Assembly: GCA_030512295.1 (NCBI GenBank)
Contig: JAULSR010000002.1
Span: 6,634,001 to 6,698,000, forward strand
DNA length: 64,000 bases
Reading direction: 5' to 3'
Source of the DNA: Bombardia bombarda
Lineage: Eukaryota; Ascomycota; Sordariomycetes; Sordariales; Lasiosphaeriaceae
Positions 22,142 to 32,872 of the stretch are shown in pieces. Positions within the stretch are counted from its first letter, which is position 1. Every line of letters begins with the position of its first letter. Made by a program: the position numbers and the translations under genes. The notes below the pieces were generated by a model. That model was given only the letters and a program-made list of their open reading frames with translations, did not search any database and was not told where the DNA came from.

Positions 22142-23841
22142 TTATGTAGTGAATAACATGCTAGCGTTCTTGTAGTAGTTCAACAAGGGGTTCTCGCCGC
22201 TTTTAGTTTCTGTCTCCTCGAGATAGGCCCACCTGCGCATGAACTCTTCGTGCGAGAGGACCTTTGACAACTTACCGGTGAGAAGCTGGTACATGTTCTC
22301 GGCTATCCTGAAGTCTGTGGGGAACATGATGTCAAAGTATCCTTGATGTACCTAGATAAAGGAGAGAAGAAACGAAGTCAGCCATATGAAGAACACCACA
22401 GCTTCATCAATCAAGCTGTTTACTGGGATAATAATGAACATACCAAGGGTGTCGTGACGGGCACCGGGCGCCGCCGGTACCTTGTCTGGACGATGGGGGC
22501 GTTCAAGCCGGGAACGGGATCGGGCAGCGAGTGGAAATCGCTCGTCAACAGCCGGTGGGCGGGGAAGTACTTGCCCAGCACGTCGAAGAACTGCATGAGG
22601 CGGGTGGGTATGTATTCTGGCTGGCTCAGGTTCGGGGCGAAGGGGCGATTGGTAGCCAGCCACTTGCCGACGCGGCTAGTAGGGTAGGGGAGCTTGTAGC
22701 GGCCGTCTGTGGCGGCGTCGCGGACGCGGAAGAAGCGGGCGGCGACGGGGTCGAGGTTTGGGCTGTAGAACTCGAAGAAGTCGCCCTCCTCGCCGATGAG
22801 GACGGTGCCCTGCATGGGGGTCTCTGTGGCGACGTCGTAGCGGATGACGTCGTGGGCGAAGTTGTCAAAGACCTCGAAGGCGAGGAAGAAGCAAGGGGAG
22901 GGGACAGGCTGGTCCCAGTCGAAGATGGACTTGTTGATGATGTCGACCTTGTCGGCGTGGCCGCGGGTGGCGGCAGAGCGCATGAGCTGGGAAGACTGCA
23001 GGGTGGCGAGCTGGGTGCTGATCTCGATGATGTTGAACTTTGTGCGGGCGTAGACGGCCGGGTCGGCGACGCGGATGTAGTCGAGGATGTTCAGCATGAG
23101 AGTGCCGCGGCCGGCGCCCATCTCGTAGATGATGAGGTCGTGGTAGGGGTACGTGGTCAGCTTGTAGTTGTCGACCAGGTAGCGGGCGATGGCCTCGCCA
23201 TAGTAGGGGCTGAAGAGCTCGGTGGGCGTGTACCATAGCTGGCGCGTGTCCGAGGGGGCGATCTCGTCGAGCTGGTCCTCGAACTTGACGTAGCGGCGCG
23301 TGAGATCGTTCTGGAACTCTGTCTCGTCGTCGATGTTGGGGAAGTCGAAGGGCTCGTCGCCGGGGGTGAAGATGACGACCTGCTTGGAGAAGTAGCCGTA
23401 GTTGGGGTTGTAGAGGCTGTCCTCGATGAAGTCTCGCATGAGCATCTTGACACGCCGCGGCCGCTCCTTGCGCCCGCGCAGGTCGTCGGCCGTCAGCATG
23501 GGGTAGCGCTTGTATTCATTCGTCATGTCCTGCTGGAGAAGCGAGGTGCGTTGCTGCCAGCTGCTCTCGTTGGTGCTGATCTTGGGGGAGCCGCGGGTGC
23601 GGTTCGACGACATGAGGGCGCGCTGCTGGTGCAGCTGCAGCTGCTGTTGGTGTTGTCTGCGCACATGCTGAATCGTCGAGGCAAGCGTCGCCAGATTCCT
23701 CCGCAATTGACAGGTCGAATGATGGTGTCGGAACAGCTGCTTGAACAGCTGGGTGACAATGGGCGAGTCCATGGTCAAGAGGACCTCGACGATGCATGAC
23801 CTAAACTTCCATCTGGTGCTGTAACTCGTCGCCCACAGCAC
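22142..23841 (-). CDS. Mitochondrial SAM-dependent methyltransferase, NDUFAF7/MidA family (DUF185)
   Basis: The family methylates an arginine of the NDUFS2 subunit during early assembly of respiratory complex I, in the mitochondrial matrix. Two exons (23841-22444 and 22351-22142) encode about 535 residues. The N-terminus is rich in Arg, Gln and Ser with few acids (FRHHHSTCQLRRNLATLAST), fitting a mitochondrial presequence. The domain begins RDFIEDSLYNPNYGYFSKQ, the typical MidA start. A SAM-binding motif EMGAGRGTLMLNIL follows, then a block FLAFEVFDNFAHDV in place of the usual NE-x-x-DA-x-P motif. The start is ambiguous: ATG 23841 or ATG 23772, which would remove 23 residues. The divergence at the NE-x-x-DA position suggests a fungal paralogue of NDUFAF7 rather than the strict orthologue. 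A dispersed-repeat copy lies just upstream. Confidence 0.82.
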
Positions 23842-26219
23842 AGCGCCAGGGGTTGGAGGAGGGACGACCTAACTTTTGCAAGTGGCCCGAGCTCCATTCC
23901 CTTTTGGACCTCAACACCCGCACTATAATCCGGCACCGGTAAACTCCGGTGACAATCTCCACTGGAGTGGACTGCGCAACAAGTCTGCCGACAACACCAC
24001 CTAAAAGGTTATCGATAGAATTACCAAGCGTCTTGTCATGACTCGCACCTTCCGCCATTTGCTACCGGCTGCAGCAAGTACCAATCTTGGCCCGCTGTTA
24101 GTGGAGTTTATTTTCCTCACCTAAATTTCGGGGGGGGGGCTCTCGTCTTATAACAGATCTGCTTAGTAGGGGGGGTTGTTGCCCAGATTGATTGCTCCGT
24201 GCTGTACGGATGAGGAATCCATCCAACTGCGCAACCAACTGCGCAACCGTTATTCATACGTCTACGTGTAAAACTTCATTAGTCGCCAGCAATTATAGAT
24301 GACAATGGTGAAATGGTGGAGCGGCCGTGAAGTATTCGCTTATTTAATACTAGGTACGTATGTTGAGGAGTCTTTGATACCTATTCACCAGTGCCATCCC
24401 ACGTCATCAGTTCTCCATGTCGGCATCCTTTAACCGAAGTCACTCACTCACAAGAATCCATCTGTTTGGGGTTGTCCGCCTTACCATAACACCATGCAAT
24501 TGATCATCTAGCCTGTGTGTACAACTACACACATTACAGTTATTGTGCATACGGAGTACCACATGAACATGATGGTGGCCGCACGGCATAGCCTCGTTGG
24601 TATGTTCGTATGCCTGCAAGCCCGTGCAGCTGAGCCTCAATATGTCCATGCGCTCTTATGCGCTCACCGGGTCTCCGAATGAGGAAATTAGGCGAATGCT
24701 TCTATTGAAATGCTGCACAAAACTTGAATTTTGTTCTGTCGGTCGTTGATCTAAAGTGTGCCAGAGGGCCTAGAAAGACGTTGTCGAGACTACAAAAATA
24801 GCAACACAAGAAAACGGCTTGATGGGTGGGATGGCATGGACCTCTGCCAGTTATCGTCATCACTGTCGGCAGTAGCGTAGCAGTGTGTATTTCTTGGCCC
24901 GCTATGGGTGGTGGGAGGCCCCAGAGGGTGGACCGAAACGTGGACGGCTGCCCCTGCGTTGGAGCCTTGGAGAACGATAGAGCCTGTCTCTTTCTATCCG
25001 TAGGTCCCCGCTAGACATTTGACACCAAGCAGCGAGGTTGTTTGCTGATTACTTTCCTTGGAGATTCGGGACCCTAGAGATCATCAGGTGATTACGGGGT
25101 CTTCAAAACCACTTGGCTGCCCGGGGCCTGGCGTCTCAAGTTGTCTGGGCAATTGCAGAGGTTACGGATAGTAAATACTCAGTCGATATACAACATAATC
25201 GAATCTTTGGAGATGTAAACGGCGTGTGCTACTGGTAAAGCACACAGTAATAAACTTGGTGCACAGCCTCGAGAGGCAGACCTGACGGCGTCCTGGTCTA
25301 GACTAGGTAGGTACCTAGACTACCTACGGGATAGGCCCTGGCGTCTTTCCCAAAGGGCGGGAGCGGCTGATGAACTAGCGCCTGGTCGGGGAATGTATCG
25401 TACTGTTACACAGTACAGGTCATCTTTTTGTCTCCCGTCTCTTTCGTATTCACATTTCATCTTTACCACACTACCTTACCTAGAACTGGGCTCCCTCTTA
25501 TTTTGTTGCGAATCCTTTTAACCTAAGTCTAGACTGCTAAACAATTGCTATCCTGTTTTCGGTGTCGAACTTGGATTTTAGAGGGCACCTTTGGTCACAG
25601 ATAGCCACTGAGCCAGCGGCATCCATTCGCTCTCCGACACGCGCTCCTGGTTTACAGTGCTTGGCTACGGCTGAATCCGCAAATCATCGGTCCCCGTTTG
25701 GCCCTGCAGCAACGCACTACCACTGGGAGCCGAGCCCTTGCCACGCTCGAACACCTCACCTCCTCATCTTGTTTCAGTTTTGCCCACTTCCACCAGTCCA
25801 CCATCAGAAAGAACCACCCCCGTCTTTTTTGTCTCTCGTTCCACCTGTACTTCGTGCCGACAACCAACCCGACGAACCGACGACGACCTGTCACCAAAGG
25901 AAGCGCGTTTGCAACGCCTCCTCAATTATTCGCCCGCGAACCTTCCCGACCGACAAGAGGCTGACCCTAATTCAACTTCGCTCCCTCTCAATCCGCATTC
26001 GTTGAACGACTGCCGCATTCCCGCCAAAAAGGAAGCGCCCGCGCAGGATAACTGGACAAGTCCTGGTAGTCCTATTCGGCTCCCACCCGGAGTCGCCCTC
26101 GTCCGCCCGTCGTGGCTATCCATAAAGAAAGCCGCCGGTCCTATTTGGCCGGCTCACAGCCAATCTCGAGTTTTGACGGAGAACCCGGTGACGGATATCA
26201 GTTCCGACAACCAGCAGCC
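23842..26219. other. Intergenic region with dispersed repeat copy C
   Basis: Between the divergent NDUFAF7-like and UPF0658 genes I see repeat copy C (23976-24163) and TAGGTA motifs, including a near-palindrome of TAGGTAGGTACCTA type near 25305-25325. A CT-rich leader covers about 25430-26219. An open frame from 25738 runs through the first UPF0658 intron, but its amino-acid make-up and the splice evidence argue against it. No tRNA or other gene is seen. Confidence 0.55.
23976..24163 (+). repeat. Dispersed repeat, copy C (about 188 bp)
   Basis: It starts GCAACAAG, has ACTCGCACCTTCCGCC, then GGCTGCAGCAAGTACC. The core at 24095-24156 has CTGTTAGTGGAGTTTATTTT at the left and CTCGTCTTATAACAG at the right, followed by ATCTGCT. 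It is in the same orientation as copies A and B, and sits 135-322 bp upstream of the farther start codon of the NDUFAF7-like gene. Confidence 0.85.
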
Positions 26220-27451
26220 ATGGCGTCTTCAGGCGGTCCTGCGAGCACCAGAAGCGGCGTCACCGAATTCATCTCGACGAAATGGGCCAAGCTCTTCTTC
26301 TTCACAGTCGGCGTGCAAGCCGCGATTTGTGTGGCATTCGAGGCGTAAGTCCAAGTCGCAGATCGCATGGCAAACGCCGAGGGCCGTCAAGGCAGCCGCT
26401 GAGGCGTCGTTGATACTGATTTATTTCGCTTTTCCCAGCTACGTTTTCGGTCGATTCCAAATCAGTCTGGCGGCCGGAAATGATATTGTTGATCCAAAAC
26501 TGGATTCTCAGTACCGGACAATACCGACATTCTTGGCCCTCTTTATCTTCGGCTTCCTCTACGTCCTGCTCCTTACATGGGATGCGTTACGCTTGAAGAA
26601 CACGATCCAGATCATCGGGCTATGCGTGGCTAACCTCGCCCTGTTTATCTACACCATTCTCCAGATTGATCAGATCGGCAATTCGATTGAGGCGCTGCAG
26701 GATTATGGCGTCTTGAAGCCAGACACGGTAGATGTCGATGTCTGGCAGATATGCAAACCCTTTCTCATCGCCATCCCGTGCATCATCGGTGTCTTCACCT
26801 TTGCCATGGCCTTTACTGCTCACAAGCTGTACCAGGAGTTTGCCTGGGATATCCTGAAGCAGATTGGCGCCGACTACCGCATGAAGAAGCGATTCTTGTA
26901 CTACCAGGTAAGCAACCGAGCGTTGAACAAGAAGCTGTCTCATTGCTGACATTGACTAGGTCTACATTGCTCTACTCAAGTTTGATTTCTTCTTCTTCCT
27001 GGGCTTCACAGTCCAGTTCCTCGTCATTGTTACCGGCAAGACTAATAACGAGTTCGCCCTGACCCTGGCCGCAATCCCCGTCACGATTCTGATCCTGCTG
27101 TTTGCTGCCTTCTTCACGCAACGTGAAAGCAAGCTGGGCATGTACGCCATTATTCTGCTGTACTTTGGCGGTCTTGCCTACTTTTTCTTCAAGCTAGTGC
27201 GCATCTACCAGCCCGAGCGCAGAGATAACTACCAGGCTGTGGCACGATCCCTCACCGCGTTCGCTGTCCTGACCATTATCCTCATCATTCTCACCATCAT
27301 CAACGCCTTTATCTGCATGAGTAACTTTGGCGCAGGCCTCAAGACACACCTTATCCGGCCCAAGGTCCGGGATCCCGAGAAGGAAGATGCGAACTCGTAC
27401 CAGTTGCAGGATCAGAAGCCACAGCTGCCGAGTCGCATGACGATTGACTGA
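26220..27451 (+). CDS. Multi-pass Golgi membrane protein, UPF0658 family
   Basis: This is a predicted 361-residue polytopic membrane protein in three exons: 26220-26344, 26439-26907 and 26960-27451. About seven hydrophobic spans are visible, including KLFFFTVGVQAAICVAF (split by intron 1), FLALFIFGFLYVLLLTW, IGLCVANLALFIYTIL, FLIAIPCIIGVFTFAMAF, FFFFLGFTVQFLVIV, LTLAAIPVTILILLFAAFF and YAIILLYFGGLAYFFF. A final span near the C-terminus precedes a polar tail. Architecture and sequence resemble UPF0658 Golgi membrane proteins of fission yeast and other fungi, whose biochemical role is unknown. I chose ATG 26220; the frame is open upstream to ATG 26112, which would add 36 polar residues. A long CT-rich leader (about 0.8 kb) precedes it. 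Confidence 0.85.
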
Positions 27452-30055
27452 GCGGCAGAGACGGAAGAGCACATAATTAAAGAGAGAAAACATGAAAAAA
27501 ATATGGGCGGCAGTTTTTATGGCTACCCCTTGAATTGAAGCGGATTTATAGAGGGCACGGGCGCCACACTTACACATAACGATATTTACGAACGCTTTTG
27601 GGACTTTGGTTAAAGCGCAGAGCTCTGGAGGGAAATCACCCGCATACGATAACTTTTCTCAATACATGAGTAGCGAGTATGTCAGAGAGGGGAGGGAGAG
27701 ATAAAGAAGGGAGGGCTGGCTAGCGGGCCGCCACATACACCAGTGATTTGTCTATTTTCAGCACATACCCAATCGTCTACTCATTTGTAACCTTTTTTCT
27801 TTTTCACTTTCACAAACATGCGGTGTTTATTCCCCAACCGCCAGTTCCCATCCCTTTTCGGGGCTTTTGGAAAGGGCATGGATGGATGGGAGGAGAATGG
27901 CGTTTCTTTTTTGTTTGCCCTGCCTTTGTTCGGGTTTCGGCTGCACCGCTTTTTCCTTTTACATATTTTATTTTACCTTTATCAGCAGCTGTCTTGATCG
28001 GGTCTATTCTGTTCTTGTTAATGAGAACACTATCGCATGCCTGCCTACCCTATGGGCGTAAACGAGATCCGCAGCCGTGGCTGGGTGGTGAGCAGACGAT
28101 GTTACTGTCGTCATAGTGCTGTGTGAGTAAGATGAGAGCTGAAAAAAGGGAGATTGTTTCTTTGAGTCGGTTGGTTGGTCGATGAGTGGCTTGACGGGGG
28201 CAACTAAGGGGGTTGCGGGATGCGAAAGGCAGGCGGGCTGAACAGGCAGCTACAGTATGAATGCTGGAATGGCAATCAGGTGAGGTTACTTCGAATGCAT
28301 CGCCATTGGTCGTCGGTTGGCTGGAGAAAAAGATTGAACAGCAAACGAACGCATGGAGCGCGCCGAGACAAGGGTCGATCCAGGGAGGGCAGTGCAGATA
28401 TTTATTTCCTTGAAAGCGTTATTGTCTTTTTCCTGTTTTCTTTTTGCATTGGGAAGGTGGTTTAACTTGACACTGTCTCACCTCTACCATTATCACTATC
28501 GGGCACCGTCGTATGACATATCATATTTCACGTATATACCGTTAGGGTCTAAAATCTGGCCCCAAGAGCCGTTTTGCACCCAAAGTTACCACTTTCGTTG
28601 CTACGAATCACCACCTCGTGAGGTGCAGCTACTGGTTACCTGACGATGCAACTTTTACAGTTTATGGTTTTGGTTAACGATGTCGCCCGACAGGATGTAC
28701 CGCTGTTAGTGAACCTTATTTTTAATATTGGCAAAATTGATCGCTCTACATGCCCTAGTAACAGATATCTTCCCTGGGTACGTAGCTGCCCATTGCTTTT
28801 CGACGTTTCGTTGACTTAGTATGTAGGTACCTTACCCGTGTCGGGCGGGTGCCAAACTTTTGGATCCAACTTTACCTACCACCCACATACTCGGGGAGAG
28901 TATGTGCGCGTGCCCTCTCTCATCCGAGTTGCATTCAGTCAAAATGTTCAACATGAGCAATCAGCTGTCAGACCTTCAGTGGCCTGTGACAGACCCAGTG
29001 CCGGACTGGCTGAGCTTGTGATTTCCAACGCATGTAACGGGAACTGGGTGGGTGAGATAATTCAGAGTTTTACAACGCCTAGATGTACTACCACTACTGG
29101 TACTTGAAGATCGTATAAAAGGTCATTCGGTCCATACAGTCTTCTATCAACTCGCTCAACTACAACGTCAGCTGTGAACTATCCAGCTATCCACAAGTGA
29201 GCGTGACAATCACCCCAGGACAACAACGCAAGGGATAATAGTAACTAGGTAGGTAGGAAGGTAAGTAGATAGGTAATCTCTCCCAGTACCCTCATCCCCC
29301 GGTCACTCACTTCTTCTAAGTACAATGTTCTGTTATGGTCCGATTTAACCTACTCCAGGGTATGACGCCATGGTCGGCACCTAACCTCTCACCAAGAAAG
29401 CCACCTCAGGTCTTACTACCGAGGTTGAAAAATAAGTGGCGATGTTGCGGCTACTATAATCTGCCACGTATCCGTTTCCCGCTCCAAAAAACCAATAAAC
29501 AAAAAAAGAGAAAAGAAAAGAACAGATGGCACCAGTTTAATTCCAATCCCCATCTCTCTCGGGAGAAGAATATGATCACGACTTCCCCTGGTGATGTTGC
29601 CACTCTATTTACGCTTGGACGGCTGCCGCCACCGTCTCTGTTTGCAACGCTTACGGAGCCGTTTCCGCTTCCGCCATCAACCCTAGGCAGTCGGGGCGGT
29701 CGCGTGACCCGGCGCTGGCGGCGGTGGTGATCGCGGTGGTGGTTTCTCGTCACACCGCCCCTATATGAAGAGGTAAAAGAACTCATTAGAAGATCAAAGC
29801 ACAGCAGCTGACCTGGGGCTGCTGTATTCTTACAGCCGATTATGAAAGATCCTACCCTTGAGCCTCTGCAACGAGAGTGCCTGGCTCAAGCCACCACCAT
29901 GGGCCGTAAGAAGTAGCCGTTGTGTTCAAGTTCTGATCAATGGTACTGCTGCCGCTGGACCCAGCACCATCAATGCTTGAAAACAACGATGCCGCCTCCG
30001 CCGCCACTTGTCCGTCCCCGAGGCCATTCAAAGACATCAGTCTACCACCGTTGTC
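27452..30055. other. Intergenic region between convergent UPF0658 gene and RMD5
   Basis: It is gene-free in my reading. It holds a decayed dispersed-repeat core (28703-28764), a GTATAAAAGG box near 29113 with no convincing gene after it, and a TAGGTAGGTAGGAAGGTA tract near 29246. Open frames around 29335-29786 on both strands are low-complexity and unsupported. Confidence 0.5.
28703..28764 (+). repeat. Dispersed repeat, decayed copy D (core only)
   Basis: A 62-bp segment begins CTGTTAGTG followed by CCTTATTTTT, and ends CCCTAGTAACAGAT. Length and both ends match cores A-C, but the middle has diverged and the left arm is barely recognisable. Confidence 0.55.
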
Positions 30056-31501
30056 CTACAGGATGATTTGCCGCGCATCCTTGATCTGGCCCTCGGACGG
30101 ACAATAGGGGCACTTGAGACGACTGCCCTTGCACAACTTCTGTATCGTTTCCCTGGCCAGCACGTGCCCGCACGGGATCATCATGGGCGGGTTCGACTCC
30201 GTTGTCTGTTCCTTGGAAACCGGACAGACAAAGATGCTGTGGTATAGCATGCGCTCCGGCAGGGGCGTCTCAAAGGCGAGCTCGTTGGACGTGGTCCACT
30301 CGGTGCCCTTGGCGCGGGTTGCCATCCTGTACTTCATCAGCTTGGGGAGCGCCAGCGCTCCCGCCGTGACGGCGATGTATAGCGGAGACTCGGCCGAGAG
30401 GCCGAGCAGGCTGCAGAACTCGCGCGTGAAGGAGGCTGCCACGTCCACGAAGGCGCTGTCGGTTGCGAACACAAGGTTGTACGGGGACGCGGCGATGTTG
30501 GGCGCGAATACCATGGCGCTGGCGAGCTGCTGGATCTCGCGGAGGTGTCGCTCCTGGAAGCGCCCAAAGTGCTGGCGGGCGTACTCCAGCGCGCCGGCGC
30601 GGCCATTGTGCTCGTTGTCGGGCATCCCGTTTATGCTGGGCCCTTTAAAAAGCCAAACGTATTGCAGTTTACTTAGTTCAAATTCGAGATTGCTTCCTCG
30701 CGCCTCGAGCTCGGCAGAGTTGTTCCTTGCCCACTCTATTGCAAGTACAAGGTTGCGAGCTTTTAGTTCTTGTAATATGCCATACATCTCGGCAAATCTG
30801 GCCTGGAGCTCCTGGGACTGAAGAGATGGGAATCCCTGGTGCTCACTGTTCGAGGCGGTCATGGAGGAACAGCGAGCGGCCACGGAGACGGGCGCGTCTG
30901 CGTTCGCATTTGCATCATCCTCGTCCATGACTTCATCCACATCGTCGGAGGGGGTGCCCTCGCTCTCGATCAATCCGTATGTGCCGCTGTTCAGCGGCGA
31001 GTCTGGGGCTTCGTCCATGAAGGTGGAGGCAACCGAGAACTGGCCTTCGCGGAGGAGATGCATGGCTATGGCGCGGTTGATGAGGCGGGGATGGTCCGCC
31101 ATGGCGTCGTGGTCTGCGGGAAGGGGCTTCGAGGGGAAAGACTAGAGACACGAACAATTGGTCAGAATCAGGGAGGGCTGCCATCATGAGAGCAGTGGAC
31201 AGGTCCAGGTCGCCAAGATGCATACCTTATCCAATGCCTTGCCCAGATGCTTCTGGGTCGACGATACTTCCTTTAGATTCTCGTTCACCGATTCAAATGC
31301 TAGCTTTATAGGATTCTGGAGCTTCGTCATGGTCAAACTCGCCGTATGAGGATCCAATGCTCCAGCAACCTTGTCCCTCGCTGCGCTGAGGAGCTCAATG
31401 ATTTTGTCGACATTGTCCACGGCGGCCGAAAGGCCTGGAGTCTGCATCACTCGGGATAGTTCCTTCTGGACCGTCTCCAGTCTTATCTCGCCGTCCGCCA
31501 T
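30056..31501 (-). CDS. RMD5: GID/CTLH ubiquitin ligase RING subunit RMD5 (GID2)
   Basis: RMD5/GID2 is a catalytic RING subunit of the GID E3 ligase, which in yeast degrades gluconeogenic enzymes when glucose returns. Two exons (31501-31226 and 31141-30056) give 453 residues. After an N-terminal helical part (1-105), a LisH motif is seen at about 106-140 (LINRAIAMHLLREGQFSVA). A CTLH/CRA region follows from about 205 (MYGILQELKARNLVLAIEWA). The C-terminal domain (398-453) is the degenerate RING of this family: CPVSKEQ, then MMIPCGHVL, then LKCPYCPSEG. As in yeast Rmd5, the first zinc-ligand pair is incomplete. An acidic insert (about residues 150-175) separates LisH from CTLH. It is divergent from STB6 with about 1.4 kb between start codons. 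Confidence 0.95.
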
Positions 31502-32872
31502 GTTGATGGTGGGTCGTGGGTGTTAGGTGTTTGGGTTGTGGGGGTGATTGTTGATAGATGCCACTATGGGTGGCCCCGAACGGTGGGCATTCTCCAGCAA
31601 AAGAAGTCAATATGTTCTATGCTGGTGCTCGGTGCTCGGTGCTTTTCTTTGGGCGTGGCGCATAACACAAGATAAGCAAAGGAGGGAGACTGCTGCTGTG
31701 TGTGGCAACAAAGGCCGGAGGATGTGCTCCTCCACCAAGGGCGAAAGATGTTCAGTTCGGATTGATCGGGCTATTGTTTCGTTCAGCTGTGAACGATGCG
31801 GAGGCTACAATAGATCGGGGCAAGTGAAAGTGCGGTCGCGAAGGTCGGTACTGGCACTTGGTAACGGTGAAGCTTGAAGTGACAAACAAGCGACGACAGT
31901 CAGATGGCGGATTGGAGTGTCTCGGAGGGGAGGTGGTGCAAGTCGTGGCAACTGGCAAGCGACAGGCCGTCACCCGTCTAAATTGCCCCAAATGGCGCTA
32001 CTGATGCGGGACGCTCTGGGTTCAAGGAACCAGTGACGCGCTGTGCCGCCCCACCCCCGGCCAAGTCAGAGCAAGAGGAGGGTGGGGGGAGAGGGGACAC
32101 GTGCGGGGGAAGCAGCAGCTCATGCAGCGCAGCTTCCAGGTCTTTCAGGTTTCAGCAGAAGCTTCTTAGCAGAGTAGCAGCAGCTCAGTTTGGAAATTCC
32201 AACAGCTCCCGTAATTTTTAATTTTTTTTCATTCCAAGCCGGCTCTTGGAAACTGCCAGTAGGCACTTGGTTCAGTGACTTGCGGGCATCCATACGGATT
32301 GACAGTGACAGGTGCGGGAGTGACATCGCACCAGGTGAGACCACTGCACTAACCCCTGTCCTCGGAGTGTCCACTCGCGATCAGATCGGTTGGTAACCAT
32401 TGCATCACATGCTCGCGGTGGGTCAAGTCTCTATCCTTACCCTCCATGTCCTGGAATCGATACTCAGCGGTCAGCGGTCAGCCCCTGTACACCAGCATCC
32501 GGCAACCGGCAACCGGCAACAAAGCAAGCGTTGCCCGGCCCCTTCTAGCCCTCGGACGGTGACGCCAACTTGAAGCTACACAAGAAATTCAAAGCTCCGC
32601 GATGCTCGATCCATGATGGAGCAAGTAGCATACTGGAGGTAGAGGCATCAGTGAAGCTGCAGAGGAGAGAGGGCAGGGAAGACAAGGTTCTGAGCTTAAA
32701 GGTTGCCAAGGTTATTCAGGTCCCCACAATGCGCAGCTACACTACCGTCCAAGTACCAGTACAACTGCAGTCTAGACTCTAGACGTCCCGACAGCTTGAA
32801 CCCGACCCACGACTACCTACCTTACCCGTCCGCGACTCGAGAGTCGAGACTCCGCTTCCCGCTTCCCGAACC
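31502..32872. other. Divergent intergenic region, RMD5 and STB6
   Basis: It should contain promoters and leaders for both genes. Features seen are short direct repeats GGCAACC (about 32502-32520) and a CTACCTTACC motif before the STB6 start. No gene is supported. Confidence 0.55.

Noticed and set aside
22531..23238. 235-residue plus-strand frame opposite the NDUFAF7-like gene
   Set aside because: It is the antisense of a well-supported methyltransferase, with Val/Glu/Asp/Gly-rich shadow composition.
25738..26949. 403-residue open frame running through the first UPF0658 intron
   Set aside because: Its upstream part is Pro/Ser/Arg-rich without a domain. Splicing at 26344/26439 instead joins two halves of one membrane helix in phase, and the frame after the intron is shared only by chance.
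28838..29730. Candidate gene after the GTATAAAAGG box near 29113
   Set aside because: Frames are short, Lys/Pro-rich or Thr-rich, without domain or coherent splice set.
30114..30821. 235-residue plus-strand frame opposite RMD5
   Set aside because: It is a shadow of the LisH/CTLH/RING gene, which is strongly supported on the other strand.
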